The position numbers were made by a program, and so were the translations under genes. DNA of 64,000 nt from Mucilaginibacter sp. (GTDB lineage: Bacteria; Bacteroidota; Bacteroidia; Sphingobacteriales; Sphingobacteriaceae), in the NCBI GenBank assembly GCA_031292485.1, contig JARLHA010000037.1, positions 1-64,000 of the forward strand, written 5' to 3'. The notes beneath the pieces were generated by a model that had not been told where the DNA came from, made no database searches, and saw only the letters and a list, made by a program, of their open reading frames with translations. Positions 33,508 to 43,237 of this stretch are shown piece by piece. Every line of letters begins with the position of its first letter. The stretch's first letter is position 1.

Positions 33508-34611
33508 TTATACAAATAAATTGCGCAGGGCCAGGTTTTCGCGTTCTTTTGAGCGGATAAAAAAGGTGATGCTCCAGTTGAAAATGAGCGAAAAGGCAAC
33601 GATCAGAATAATCAGTGCAGAGCTTCCATAATTGTTAAACAAAACCACTGTTATTATCGATATGATGTTAATGCCAGTTAAAATAAGGGTTGTTTGTATA
33701 TGGTTGAAACCCAGTTTCAGCATGCGGTGATGGATGTGGTTACGGTCCGCTATGAACGGTGACACCCCATTTGAAATGCGCATAATAAAAACGCGCGCAG
33801 TATCAAATATCGGCCCTATTAAAATAGCAAAGGTGATAGCAGGCACCGCGTATATTGCAGGCGACGAACCAGTTGCCACCCGGTTAACTTCCATAAACTT
33901 GATGGCCATTACTGCAGAAATCAGTCCTATCAATAATGATCCGGTATCGCCCATAAATATTTTTGCCGGGGTAATGTTGAATTTTAAAAATCCGATGATA
34001 GCGCCCACCATTGCCAGCGAAACGGCAGCCAGCTCATACTGGTGGATGTATAAAAACAGGGAAGCAAATGCACCGTTGGCAACGATTCCGGTTGTAGCAG
34101 CTAAACCATCAATGCCATCAATCAGATTGAAAGCGTTAACGATAGCCAATATCAACAAAAGGGAGATGCCGACACTTAAAAAATAAGAAAGGTCATAAAT
34201 TCCAAAAACACCATACAGGCTGGTAAGCCTGATATTACCTAAAACTACCAGTATAAAACAAACGATAAGCTGGATAATGAATTTTGTACTTGAATTTACG
34301 CCCGACAGGTCATCCTTAAGCCCCATAGCGAATAATATAATGCAGGCGGTAAGTAAGTAATTGATAGGCAGTGATTTATCGGTCATACAAAGCAAAAGCG
34401 AAGTAATCGTAAAGCCAACAAAAATAGCTACACCACCAAGCCGCGGGATACCGTGGTCATGAGTTTTACGGAAGTGGCCCAGGTCGTCATACAAGTGACG
34501 GAAACGTGCAACGTGTAGAATAGAGGGGATAGCGAAAGCTGTGATGAAAATAGAAATAAGAACTATCAGTATATAATAAACAATAGTATAGTTATGTAAA
34601 AAATTCATCAT
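33508..34611 (-). CDS. WecA/MraY-like polyprenyl-phosphate sugar-1-phosphate transferase
   Basis: A 367-residue membrane protein with about ten helices of the GT4 (MraY/WecA) phosphotransferase family. It would start a surface glycan by linking a UDP-HexNAc phosphate to undecaprenyl phosphate. Visible landmarks are DHGIPRLGGVAIFVGF, LKDDLSGVNSSTKF, NLIDGIDGLAATTG (conserved Asp pair), KIFMGDTGSLLIG and RNHIHHRMLKLGF, all in the expected loops. WecA-type enzymes accept GlcNAc; the exact sugar is not deducible. It reads away from the export genes, but position and family make it the likely initiating enzyme of the locus. Confidence 0.88.
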   Translation of the reverse strand: MMNFLHNYTIVYYILIVLISIFITAFAIPSILHVARFRHLYDDLGHFRKTHDHGIPRLGGVAIFVGFTITSLLLCMTDKSLPINYLLTACIILFAMGLKDDLSGVNSSTKFIIQLIVCFILVVLGNIRLTSLYGVFGIYDLSYFLSVGISLLLILAIVNAFNLIDGIDGLAATTGIVANGAFASLFLYIHQYELAAVSLAMVGAIIGFLKFNITPAKIFMGDTGSLLIGLISAVMAIKFMEVNRVATGSSPAIYAVPAITFAILIGPIFDTARVFIMRISNGVSPFIADRNHIHHRMLKLGFNHIQTTLILTGINIISIITVVLFNNYGSSALIILIVAFSLIFNWSITFFIRSKERENLALRNLFV

Positions 34612-34729
34612 TTACGTAAACAATTAGGGGGGCTTATCAAATCAATAATCAATCGATGGCTGCAATTAACTAACATTTGTCTATTATTTTAAAAGTAAAT
34701 TATAAACATATTAACATTTTTATTTTCAA

Positions 34730-35476
34730 TTAAAAATACTGGCTGATCTTACGGATTGGTTTAAATAACAACCCTAATAAGGGTGCCTTTATTCCATTGT
34801 TTCGCATGGCCTTCAGATCAAACAATAGTCCTTTTACGCGATTGTACAGACTTTTGTTGCTTATTCCGCCGATTTTCATGTTAATCAATACTTTATTAAG
34901 GTAAAAGGCGCTTACCCGGTTTTTATGCATGAACCGTAACATCAGCTCATAGTCTGCAGCGGTACCATATTCGAGGCTATAATAGCCAAATTGTTGAAAT
35001 AATTCCTTTTTACAATAAAACGTAGGATGCGGGGGCATCCATCCCCAATTAAACAACCCGGGGAAATATTTGCCCGACCTCCATTTTCTCACTACCCTCC
35101 CTTTACTATTCACAAAATCCAGGTCACCATAGGTAATAAGGGCGTTATTTAGTATAAATTGGTCTGCAATATCCCTTAAAACATTGGCCTCTGTAAAGTA
35201 ATCATCTGCATTTAGCATGCCAATAATTTCTCCTGTTGCCATTTTTATGCCTTTGTTCATAGCATCGTATATTCCCTTATCGGGTTCCGATACTAGAATT
35301 TGAATATCCTGTTTGTATTTGTGGATAATTTGAAGCGTATTGTCAGTTGAACTTCCGTCAATAATTATATATTCGACATTTTTAAAGGATTGTGCCAAAA
35401 CAGATTGAATGCAGCATTCGATAGTCCTTTCTGTATTGAAAGAGACCGTAATCAATGAAATTTTTAAATCCGGCAC
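34730..35476 (-). CDS. GT2-family glycosyltransferase
   Basis: A 248-residue GT-A-fold glycosyltransferase. The N-terminal Rossmann-like strand is KISLITVSFNTERTIECCIQ, the nucleotide-sugar binding part reads VEYIIIDGSSTDNT and ISEPDKGIYDAMNKGI with a DxD-like ADDYFTE, and the acceptor region has HPTFYCKKELFQQFG. It is the WcaA/WcaE-like short branch of GT2. The start is a GTG at 35476. It is on the leftward strand with the WecA-like gene, 118 bp away, and shares a divergent promoter region of under 100 bp with the export operon. Confidence 0.85.
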   Translation of the reverse strand: MPDLKISLITVSFNTERTIECCIQSVLAQSFKNVEYIIIDGSSTDNTLQIIHKYKQDIQILVSEPDKGIYDAMNKGIKMATGEIIGMLNADDYFTEANVLRDIADQFILNNALITYGDLDFVNSKGRVVRKWRSGKYFPGLFNWGWMPPHPTFYCKKELFQQFGYYSLEYGTAADYELMLRFMHKNRVSAFYLNKVLINMKIGGISNKSLYNRVKGLLFDLKAMRNNGIKAPLLGLLFKPIRKISQYF

Positions 35477-35515
35477 TAAACGAAAAATACAAGTGTTTAT
35501 AGTGGCAAAATTACG

Positions 35516-35523
35516 TAAATTTG
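35516..35523 (+). promoter_or_regulatory. TAnnTTTG -7 box for polysaccharide operon
   Basis: TAAATTTG lies 45 bp before the exporter start codon (35569), in the divergent gap from the GT2 gene, and is the best promoter candidate for the long rightward operon. Confidence 0.4.
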
Positions 35524-35568
35524 AAGCTGTTTACTAATTATTTAATCTTAAGAAAGAACAGGGTGTGT

Positions 35569-36357
35569 ATGCATAAATTAATTTACCTATATTTAATTTT
35601 AGCTGTGGTTTTTTCTTGTACATCTTGTTCCAACCGGCAATACCAGGTGCTTTTTCAACAAAGGAAAATGATTTCAACGGATACAATGTCCCCGAAACCC
35701 GAAGCCGCAGCATACCAGTATCATATCAAATCGCAGGATATCCTTGAGATCAGGAATTTGCAAAACAGTAAAAACATTGTTGACCTTAATCCTTCTCAGG
35801 GCGCCATTTCATCACAGGGGGGGGCAAACAATCAATCGGAAACATACCAGGTAGAAGAGGATGGAACTGTTGCGCTAACAGGTTTGGGCCATATAGCAGT
35901 GGCTGGGCTAACGAGATATGAGGCACAAAAGAAGATTGAGGACCTTTACCAGAAAACGTTTCTTAAACAACCTATTATTGCCTTAAAAATTGTGAACCTG
36001 AAAGTAACTATATTAGGAGAGATAAGAGGACAGGGTAATTATGCATTATTAAAGGATAAAACATCGCTGGTTGAACTGATCGGCGAAGCCGGAGGCCTGA
36101 CTGAAAAAGCGGATGAAAAAAATATTAAAATAATAAGGGGAACAGAACAAAACCCACATGTTACAGAAATTAATCTTAACGATATCGGGGCGATAAATAA
36201 TCCTGCTGCTCTGCTCCAAAGCGGAGATATTATTTATGTTTCGCAAAATAATCGGGCCAGGCGTGCAGATAACCTCCAGAATTTTTCAACATTGATACAG
36301 CCTGCTTTAATTTTATTTAATACAGCATTGATCATTTTTGCTCTTGTGCGTAAGTAA
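35569..36357 (+). CDS. Wza-like polysaccharide export lipoprotein
   Basis: A 262-residue outer-membrane exporter (OPX family). A signal with lipobox (LILAVVFSCTSC) leads to a polysaccharide-export domain (YQYHIKSQDILEIRNLQN, EEDGTVALTGLGHIAVAGLT) and one SLBB domain (LKVTILGEIRGQGNYALLK). A C-terminal hydrophobic helix (LIQPALILFNTALIIFALV) is unusual for full-length Wza, though short Bacteroidota members often carry it. It would form the outer-membrane channel for the glycan. The stop is followed directly, with no gap, by the tyrosine kinase ATG. The start MHKLIYLY was chosen over an extension because it gives the lipoprotein signal. Confidence 0.88.
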   Translation: MHKLIYLYLILAVVFSCTSCSNRQYQVLFQQRKMISTDTMSPKPEAAAYQYHIKSQDILEIRNLQNSKNIVDLNPSQGAISSQGGANNQSETYQVEEDGTVALTGLGHIAVAGLTRYEAQKKIEDLYQKTFLKQPIIALKIVNLKVTILGEIRGQGNYALLKDKTSLVELIGEAGGLTEKADEKNIKIIRGTEQNPHVTEINLNDIGAINNPAALLQSGDIIYVSQNNRARRADNLQNFSTLIQPALILFNTALIIFALVRK

Positions 36358-38790
36358 ATGGAAGAAACCGATAAGATACAGCATAAAATGCCGAGCCAGG
36401 AGATCGATTATTTTAAAATCGGCAAGATACTGCTAAGCAGATGGTATTGGATTGTAGGTTCAGTTACCATTTGTATGCTGGTTTCAAATGTGTATTTGTG
36501 GTACACGCCTAAAACGTTTGCTACTTCGGGTACCATGAAGTTTGAGGAAAAAAAATCCGAACTGGCAGATATAACAGGCACCGGGGGGCCAACAGACAGA
36601 GCGAATTCCTCACGTATTCAAACCGAAACAATTGTTTTGCAAAGTACACCACTTTTGGAGAGCGCCATTAAACGGCTCGACTATCATATTAGCTTTTATG
36701 TCGTCGGGCGCGTTCTTAACCGCACCAATGAATTGTATCCGCAAAAACCAATTGATTTACAGTTGGTTAAATTTGACAGTCTTAACTTTTTTCATGACCT
36801 GATTACCTATAAGCCTATCAACAAAAGTTCATTTAGTATCGGCTATAAAAACGGTGGCAAAGATGTTCAATACGTTTACAAATACGATGTGCCGTTTACT
36901 ATCGGTCCCACGGCATTTAGTATAAAATATCCCGGAGGGCTTCCGTCAACAGTTTCTTATTTATTCAAACTGAATTCTCCTGATGATTTTATTGGAAGGA
37001 TACGCGGTGGCTTCCAGGCGAACGAAACCGCCAAGAACTCTAATATTATAGCGGTGCATGAAGTAGATTCGAATCCGCAGTTTGCTGCTGATATATTGAA
37101 CGCAATAATGAGAGAATATCTCAATTACGATCGTAATCAGCGAACGCTTTCTACATCGCATATGATTCAGTTTATCGACAGCCAGTTAGACTTTCTCTCA
37201 AGCCAGGTTAAAGGTTCAGCAAACTCAATCGAGCATTATAAACAGAGTAAAAAAATAATGGACGTAGGTTCTGCATCTGAGCTGGCCGGTGGTAAAGCCA
37301 GGGATATTGAAAGCCAGCGTTCGTTGCTGAAGATACAATTGCTGGCGATAGACCAGTTAAAACAACAGATCATCAAAGAAAAGGAAGATGCTACCCTTAG
37401 TTTTAATCTGGGTGGTATGGTAGAGCCCCAGCTTGAGGACATAGTAGGTGGACTGAATAACCTGCTTGCTCAGAAATATTCATTGCTTAAAACATATACC
37501 CCCAACTCTCCACCTATTCTTGATTTAAACCAGCAGATTTTAGTTGCTAAAAACAACATTTTAAACAGTTTAAACAGCTCTCGCATACAGATAGAGGGTA
37601 AAATAAGATACCTGGATGTGCAAATCGCACCGATAGATCAGCAAATATCGCAAATGCCGGCTGCAGAACGCGACCTGGTTAGCCTGAAAAGGGATTTTGA
37701 GATCAACGACAAAGTGTACTCTTTTTTATCCGAAAAAAAGATAGATGCCCAGATCAATAGCGCAGGAATTTTGCCGGGTGCCACCATCATAGACCTGGCC
37801 CAGCCTAATTTTGGCCCGGTTTCGCCGGATGAACATGGCATCCGCCGCACGGGAATCATAATTGGCCTGGTAATTGGCTTGGGACTCATTATCCTGATCA
37901 GGGTATTAAACCCATACATATACGACAAGGAAACTATTGAAAGCCTTACTTCGGTTCCTATCATCGGTGTTATCAGAAAATTTCCTGAAGAGATCGATGA
38001 ATTCAGCTCACAAATCCTCGCAATTACCCGGCCCAAGTCCATATTTGCTGAATCGGTCCGCTCGGTGCGCACCAATTTAAGCTTTTTGGCTTCCGAGAAA
38101 ACACATAAGATCATCTGTATTACCTCCGAAGTGGCGGGGGAGGGAAAATCGTTTGTGGCGGTAAATCTTTCCAGTACTTTATCCCTTATTGATAAAAAAG
38201 TAATATTGATTGCAGCTGACCTTCGCCGGTCAAAATTGCATAAGACCTTCCAGGTGCCTAATGATATCGGCTTAAGTAATTACCTGGCGAATCAGTGCGA
38301 AGCGGACGATATAATTATGCATTCTTCACAAGGTAACCTGGATTTTATCATTTCAGGACCTGTACCGCCAAATCCTTCTGAGTTATTGCATTCGCCGAGG
38401 ATGTCCGGGCTTATAACTGAGTTAAAATTAAAGTATGATGTGATCATGATCGATACAGCGCCTATCGGGCTGGTATCTGATGCGATTCCGTTGATCAGAA
38501 TTAGTGATGTTAACCTTTTTGTGATTCGTTCAGGAAAATCAAAATTTTATGCGGCAACGGTTCCGCAACGCATTGCACAGGAATATCATTTGGATAATAC
38601 TGTAATAGTTTTGAATGCCTATGCCGAAGACTTATTACATTCAAGATATTATACAACTAAATTTACGGGCGAGAATTATGGTTCAAGGTATTATTATTAT
38701 TCGGATTACAGCGGGTATGAAGGCTCAGGGTATTATGTAGATGAAAAGAAGAAACATTGGTGGGATATCAGGAAGTGGTTTAACAGATAA
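36358..38790 (+). CDS. Wzc-like chain-length regulator with BY-kinase domain
   Basis: An 810-residue inner-membrane protein combining a Wzz-type periplasmic part with a cytoplasmic tyrosine kinase. A membrane helix near 30-52, a long coiled periplasmic section, a second helix near 495-515, then the BY-kinase: Walker A SEVAGEGKSFVAVN near 591-604, Walker A' VILIAADLRRSK near 616-627, Walker B VIMIDTAPIGLVSD near 694-707. The tail is a tyrosine cluster (SRYYYYSDYSGYEGSGYY) where autophosphorylation is expected. It controls polymer length and links to the Wza-like channel encoded just before. Confidence 0.92.
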   Translation: MEETDKIQHKMPSQEIDYFKIGKILLSRWYWIVGSVTICMLVSNVYLWYTPKTFATSGTMKFEEKKSELADITGTGGPTDRANSSRIQTETIVLQSTPLLESAIKRLDYHISFYVVGRVLNRTNELYPQKPIDLQLVKFDSLNFFHDLITYKPINKSSFSIGYKNGGKDVQYVYKYDVPFTIGPTAFSIKYPGGLPSTVSYLFKLNSPDDFIGRIRGGFQANETAKNSNIIAVHEVDSNPQFAADILNAIMREYLNYDRNQRTLSTSHMIQFIDSQLDFLSSQVKGSANSIEHYKQSKKIMDVGSASELAGGKARDIESQRSLLKIQLLAIDQLKQQIIKEKEDATLSFNLGGMVEPQLEDIVGGLNNLLAQKYSLLKTYTPNSPPILDLNQQILVAKNNILNSLNSSRIQIEGKIRYLDVQIAPIDQQISQMPAAERDLVSLKRDFEINDKVYSFLSEKKIDAQINSAGILPGATIIDLAQPNFGPVSPDEHGIRRTGIIIGLVIGLGLIILIRVLNPYIYDKETIESLTSVPIIGVIRKFPEEIDEFSSQILAITRPKSIFAESVRSVRTNLSFLASEKTHKIICITSEVAGEGKSFVAVNLSSTLSLIDKKVILIAADLRRSKLHKTFQVPNDIGLSNYLANQCEADDIIMHSSQGNLDFIISGPVPPNPSELLHSPRMSGLITELKLKYDVIMIDTAPIGLVSDAIPLIRISDVNLFVIRSGKSKFYAATVPQRIAQEYHLDNTVIVLNAYAEDLLHSRYYTTKFTGENYGSRYYYYSDYSGYEGSGYYVDEKKKHWWDIRKWFNR

Positions 38791-38805
38791 CAGGCGCAAT
38801 AAATT

Positions 38806-39321
38806 ATGCCATTGAAATCAGGTGTAGCTATAAGTAAATGGTACCCGGTTTATACCAACCCCCGATCTGAAAAGAAAGCTTTTGAGGCATTAATAAAAAA
38901 AGGTATCGAGGCATATTTGCCATTGCAGCGGCAGCTTAAGCAATGGAGCGACAGAAAGAAATGGGTGGAGGAACCGTTTATCAAATCGTATTTATTTGTA
39001 CGTATCAGGGAGTATGAGCAGACGGAAGTATTGATGACAAAGGGAATAGCGCGTTTTATATATTTCTCAGGTAAGATTACACCAATGCCTGATCGGCAGA
39101 TAAATGAGCTTAAATTGCTGATCGCCGGTCCATACGAATTAGAGATTACCGAAGAGAACCTGCAACCCGGTGAGAACATTGTTATCAAAGCAGGGCCATT
39201 GAAAGGACTTAAAGGCGAGATTATTTCTTACCGGTCGCAAAAACAACTTGCCTTGCGTTTAGAGAATTTGGGTTACTCCATAATTGTACACGTTTCAGCA
39301 TCGTTGATCGGCAGGTTTTAA
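38806..39321 (+). CDS. UpxY-family (NusG-like) transcription antiterminator
   Basis: A 171-residue NusG paralogue of the UpxY/RfaH kind. The N-terminal NGN domain begins KWYPVYTNPRSEKKAFEAL and includes KKWVEEPFIKSYLFVRI; the C-terminal part has the KOW loop PGENIVIKAGPLKGLKGEII. In Bacteroides such proteins bind early transcript or DNA signals in the leader of their capsule operon and keep RNA polymerase reading to the end. Here it is third in the operon, behind the export genes and 158 bp before asnB, and no UpxZ partner is visible. Confidence 0.9.
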   Translation: MPLKSGVAISKWYPVYTNPRSEKKAFEALIKKGIEAYLPLQRQLKQWSDRKKWVEEPFIKSYLFVRIREYEQTEVLMTKGIARFIYFSGKITPMPDRQINELKLLIAGPYELEITEENLQPGENIVIKAGPLKGLKGEIISYRSQKQLALRLENLGYSIIVHVSASLIGRF

Positions 39322-39399
39322 CTTTGATAATATAATTATAATAAGGAGCGGGCGGCATTTTTATTTATATTAATGTTCCCCATATTTTAATTAACAGAA

Positions 39400-39415
39400 A
39401 GCAATTTAAATTGCT
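39400..39415. promoter_or_regulatory. 16-bp palindrome in the UpxY-asnB gap
   Basis: AGCAATTTAAATTGCT is a perfect palindrome about 65 bp before asnB, in the longest non-coding gap (158 bp) of the operon's first part. It might be a regulator site or a pause/loading signal for UpxY. No T-rich terminator tail follows. Confidence 0.35.
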
Positions 39416-39479
39416 GAATTATAATAGGTTGCATTTTTAGTGTGTGACTTACGCGGCGAAGCTGTGAATATATTTTAAT

Positions 39480-41267
39480 ATGTGTAGGATAGCAGGAATT
39501 ATATCAAAAAGGTTGGAGCAAGGTGAACTTATTGAAAGAGTTACGCTTATGTGCGATTCCTTAAAACATGGTGGTCCTGATGATGGAGGCGTATTTTCAG
39601 ATGAAGGGGCGAATCTGGTATTTGGACACAGGAGGCTTTCCATAATAGACCTTACCAAAAACGGACATCAGCCTATGGCCGATGTTAAACAAAGAGTTTG
39701 GATAACTTTTAACGGAGAAATTTATAACTATCCCGAAATTAAAGAACAACTATTAAAAGCCGGGACATTATTTCACTCAAATACCGATACCGAGGTTATT
39801 ATCAATGCATACCTGCAATGGGGGGTGTCGTCTTTTTCACGACTGCGGGGCATGTTTGCATTTGCTTTGTATGATAAGGAAAAAGCAACAACATTTCTTG
39901 TAAGGGACGCTACCGGGGTTAAGCCCTTGTATTATTATGCAGAGAATGGAACACTTTGTTTTGCATCTGAAATAAAACCTTTTAAAATTTCGGGCATTGC
40001 AACCGAGCCGGATCCGGCCTGGGCAGTTAGATTTTTAGCTTTCGGACATATTCCCGAACCATATACAACCTTGAAAGGCGTTTTCAGCCTAAAAAAAGGG
40101 CACTACTTATCTTGGGATCATCATACAGGCAGCTATAGTATAGCCGAATTTTACCATATTCCGGCGGTAAATTATATTACCAACGCTGCGGACGCGAGAG
40201 AGCATATTCGAAACAGTTTGGAAGCAGCCATTAACAGGCAGCTGATGGCAGATGCGCCTATCGGCATTTTTTTAAGCGGCGGCGTTGATTCAAGCCTTGT
40301 ATCATTGCTGGCAAATCAGCAAAAAGAACAGCAGTTAAAAACAGTTTCTATTTTCTTTAACGAAAAAAGTTACGATGAACGCGCTTACCAGAATATTGTA
40401 TTAGACCAGATAAGTGGTGAAAAGTATGCGCATTTGGTGCAGCAACAGGACTTTGAAGCGTTTTTTCCAAGAATAATTTCGGATATGGACATGCCGACTA
40501 CTGATGGAATAAATTCATGGTTCATCAGCAAGTATGCGCATGAAGATGGCTTGAAGGCGGTACTTTCCGGAATTGGAGCCGATGAACTGTTTGGCGGATA
40601 CCCTTCTTTTAACAGAATAAAATACCTGCAATATCTCAGAAAAATACCATCGGCATTATTCCGCGCAGCAAATTATTTTCAAACAGACAGGTACAGAAAA
40701 ATTTCCTTTTTATCTCATGAACATTATTTGGCCGACTATTTATTGTTACGGGGGCTATTTGTACCTGCTGATATTGCCCGCATATTGAACATGGACACAA
40801 AAGAGGCAGGCGAAATTTTATTTAATGAAACTGATGTAAATGACCTCGGTCCGTATGACGAGGAACATGCGGCCTGGTTTGAAAGTAATCTTTATATGCA
40901 AAACCAGTTATTGAGGGATACCGATGTAATGGGCATGAGCCATGGCCTGGAAGTAAGGGTGCCGTTTTTGGATGAGGACTTCCAGCAAATAGCGCGGAAT
41001 ATTTCACCTGAAATAAGGTTCAGCAAAAACCAGCCTAAAAAGATATTAATTGATAGCTTTAAGGAAATTTTACCTGAAATGACCTGGAACAGACCAAAAA
41101 TGGGTTTTACTTTTCCTTTGCAGGAGTGGATGGGCCAGCATATCGAGATCAGCAATGAAAAATTATACAAAGGGAAGTTTGCACAGAGCGAGGTTTTGAA
41201 ATTCAAAAGCGGCCAGATGCACTGGTCCAAGGTGTTTGCGCTTTACCAGATTCAATTACATGCCTAA
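39480..41267 (+). CDS. asparagine synthase (glutamine-hydrolysing) family
   Basis: A 595-residue AsnB-type amidotransferase. The N-terminal glutaminase uses Cys2 (MCRIAGIIS), with GHRRLSIIDLTKNGHQPM and FNGEIYNY; the synthase half has the ATP pyrophosphatase motif GIFLSGGVDSSLVSL near residue 260-274. In surface glycan loci such proteins commonly amidate uronic acids rather than make free asparagine, which is the likely role here but cannot be told by sequence alone. It is the first gene after the antiterminator and overlaps the following glycosyltransferase by 8 bp. Confidence 0.85.
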   Translation: MCRIAGIISKRLEQGELIERVTLMCDSLKHGGPDDGGVFSDEGANLVFGHRRLSIIDLTKNGHQPMADVKQRVWITFNGEIYNYPEIKEQLLKAGTLFHSNTDTEVIINAYLQWGVSSFSRLRGMFAFALYDKEKATTFLVRDATGVKPLYYYAENGTLCFASEIKPFKISGIATEPDPAWAVRFLAFGHIPEPYTTLKGVFSLKKGHYLSWDHHTGSYSIAEFYHIPAVNYITNAADAREHIRNSLEAAINRQLMADAPIGIFLSGGVDSSLVSLLANQQKEQQLKTVSIFFNEKSYDERAYQNIVLDQISGEKYAHLVQQQDFEAFFPRIISDMDMPTTDGINSWFISKYAHEDGLKAVLSGIGADELFGGYPSFNRIKYLQYLRKIPSALFRAANYFQTDRYRKISFLSHEHYLADYLLLRGLFVPADIARILNMDTKEAGEILFNETDVNDLGPYDEEHAAWFESNLYMQNQLLRDTDVMGMSHGLEVRVPFLDEDFQQIARNISPEIRFSKNQPKKILIDSFKEILPEMTWNRPKMGFTFPLQEWMGQHIEISNEKLYKGKFAQSEVLKFKSGQMHWSKVFALYQIQLHA

Positions 41268-42381
41268 AAAAGTAGTTCTATTTTCATTGCAGACGTTTAG
41301 CACTACTGGTGGTATCCAAAAAATGACGCGTACGCTAGCCCATTCGCTCTATAACCTTGCCAAAATCAACGAGTGGGATTTTAGTTTATGGTCCGTTTAT
41401 GATTCAAATAAAGATTTAATACCGCAATACCTCCCCGCTGAGAATTTTGTGGGGTTTAATCTTAACCGCGTAAAGTTTATTCTCACCACGATATTTCAGT
41501 CAAAAAAGCCTGATGTAGTTATATTAACTCATATCAACCTCTCCTCAGTAGGACTTTTGCTGAAAATCATCAACCCTAAATGTAAAGTGTGGTTGATTAC
41601 ACATGGTATTGAGGTATGGAGGCCATTGTCCCGCGTTAAGATTGGGCTGTTAAAACATTGTGACAAGGTCATATGCGTGAGCAAATTTACCAGGCAGCAA
41701 ATGATAAGCCGGCATCAAACCGACGCTGCCAAATGCATCGTTCTGAACAATGCGGTTGATCCGTTTATGAAATTACCGGATACGTTTGCAAAACCGGGAC
41801 ATTTACTACTGAGATACGGCATAGCGGAAGATACCCCCGTACTATTTACATTAACCCGCCTTGCCTCAACTGAGCAATATAAAGGGCACGACCAGGTAAT
41901 AAAAGTAATCGGGCGCTTAAAACAAAATTATCCTGACATAAAATATATTCTTTCCGGGCAATATGATCACAACGAAGAGATCAGGATACAGAAACTCATT
42001 TCAGAGCATAAAGTTGAACAACAGGTGATACTTACCGGCTTTATTGATGAAAATGAACTTGCTGATCATTTTTTACTCGCCGACATGTTTGTGCTGCCGA
42101 GCAAGAAAGAAGGGTTTGGAATTGTTTTTATCGAGGCGCTGGCATGCGGCCTGCCTGTTATTTGCGGAAATGTGGATGGAAGCATTGATGCCATTTGCAA
42201 TGGTAAATTGGGGAGAGCCATAAACCCCGATGACCTGGCAGAACTGGAAAATGCCTTAACCGACTATTTAAAAACAGCCTTGACTAAGGATACCCGTAAA
42301 TACCTGCAGGAGCAATGCCTGCTGCATTTTAACGAAAAGCATTATATGGAGAACTTAGAAAAACTAATCAACAATGGATAA
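41260..42381 (+). CDS. GT4-family glycosyltransferase
   Basis: A 373-residue GT-B-fold transferase. The C-terminal half has the GT4 donor site: VLFTLTRLASTEQYKGHDQV, then FVLPSKKEGFGIVFIEALACGLPVI with the EX7E motif (EGFGIVFIE). The N-terminal acceptor domain begins KVVLFSLQTFSTTGGIQKMT with the usual GG loop. It would add a sugar from a nucleotide donor to the growing glycan. The ATG at 41260 overlaps the asnB stop by 8 bp and was chosen over a frame extension into asnB. The next gene overlaps by 8 bp as well. Confidence 0.87.
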   Translation: MPKKVVLFSLQTFSTTGGIQKMTRTLAHSLYNLAKINEWDFSLWSVYDSNKDLIPQYLPAENFVGFNLNRVKFILTTIFQSKKPDVVILTHINLSSVGLLLKIINPKCKVWLITHGIEVWRPLSRVKIGLLKHCDKVICVSKFTRQQMISRHQTDAAKCIVLNNAVDPFMKLPDTFAKPGHLLLRYGIAEDTPVLFTLTRLASTEQYKGHDQVIKVIGRLKQNYPDIKYILSGQYDHNEEIRIQKLISEHKVEQQVILTGFIDENELADHFLLADMFVLPSKKEGFGIVFIEALACGLPVICGNVDGSIDAICNGKLGRAINPDDLAELENALTDYLKTALTKDTRKYLQEQCLLHFNEKHYMENLEKLINNG

Positions 42382-43237
42382 ACCGGAAGAGGAAGTTTGG
42401 GACATCGAAATTAGCCCCAGGAACAATCTTCTTGACCTGAAGCTAAAAGATGTATGGCATTACCGCGATCTGCTTGTATTATTGGTGCGAAGGGATTTTG
42501 TGGCATTTTACAAGCAGACCGTCTTAGGCCCTCTTTGGTTTTTTCTGCAGCCATTGGCAACTATTGTTCTGTTTAATTTCGTTTTCGCCAATATTGCCAA
42601 AATATCCACCGGATCAATTCCGCCCCCGGTATTTTATTTGGCCGGAACGATCATCTGGAACTATTTTTCAGATTGTCTGACCAAAACTTCGACGGTATTT
42701 AAGGACAATTCAGCGATGTTGGGAAAGGTATATTTTCCGCGCCTGATAATGCCGTTGAGTATCGTGCTTTCGAATCTGATCAGGTTTAGTGTGCAGTTTA
42801 TTTTGTTTTTATTGCTGATGATCATTTACAGTATCCAGGGATACCCGATACACCCTAACTTTTACCTTTTGCTGTTCCCGGTGTTGATCGTATTAATCGC
42901 AGCTTTGGGTTTGGGTTTGGGAATGATGATATCCGCCGTGACCACCAAATATCGCGACCTTACCTTTGTGGTAAGTTTTGCGGTACCGCTTTTAATGTAT
43001 ACTACCACCGTAATTTACCCACTGTCGGTAGCCCAGGCAAAGTACCCAAAGTACAGCTGGTTAATTAAATACAACCCGATCACCGTTGTTATTGAGACCT
43101 TTAGAAAAGGCTTTTTAGGCGAAGGTAGTTTTAACTGGGCTTTACTGGGGTTTGCTGCCGTTGCAACCATAATTATTGTAATCATCGGCACTATCATATT
43201 TAACAGGGTGGAGAAAAATTTTGTTGATACCGTATAA
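42374..43237 (+). CDS. polysaccharide ABC transporter permease (Wzm/TagG type)
   Basis: A 287-residue ABC-2 type permease with six membrane helices. The N-terminal cytoplasmic part (VWHYRDLLVLLVRRDFVAFY) and the first helix region WFFLQPLATIVLFNFVFANI, together with TKYRDLTFVVSFAVP, are typical of O-antigen and teichoic acid exporters. With the ATPase next door it would flip a finished glycan on undecaprenyl pyrophosphate across the inner membrane. It overlaps the preceding GT4 by 8 bp and the ATPase gene by one base. Confidence 0.92.
   Translation: MDKPEEEVWDIEISPRNNLLDLKLKDVWHYRDLLVLLVRRDFVAFYKQTVLGPLWFFLQPLATIVLFNFVFANIAKISTGSIPPPVFYLAGTIIWNYFSDCLTKTSTVFKDNSAMLGKVYFPRLIMPLSIVLSNLIRFSVQFILFLLLMIIYSIQGYPIHPNFYLLLFPVLIVLIAALGLGLGMMISAVTTKYRDLTFVVSFAVPLLMYTTTVIYPLSVAQAKYPKYSWLIKYNPITVVIETFRKGFLGEGSFNWALLGFAAVATIIIVIIGTIIFNRVEKNFVDTV

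Noticed and set aside
37638..38114. Reverse frame of 158 residues in the tyrosine kinase gene
   Set aside because: It lies wholly inside the Wzc-like gene and has no protein features.
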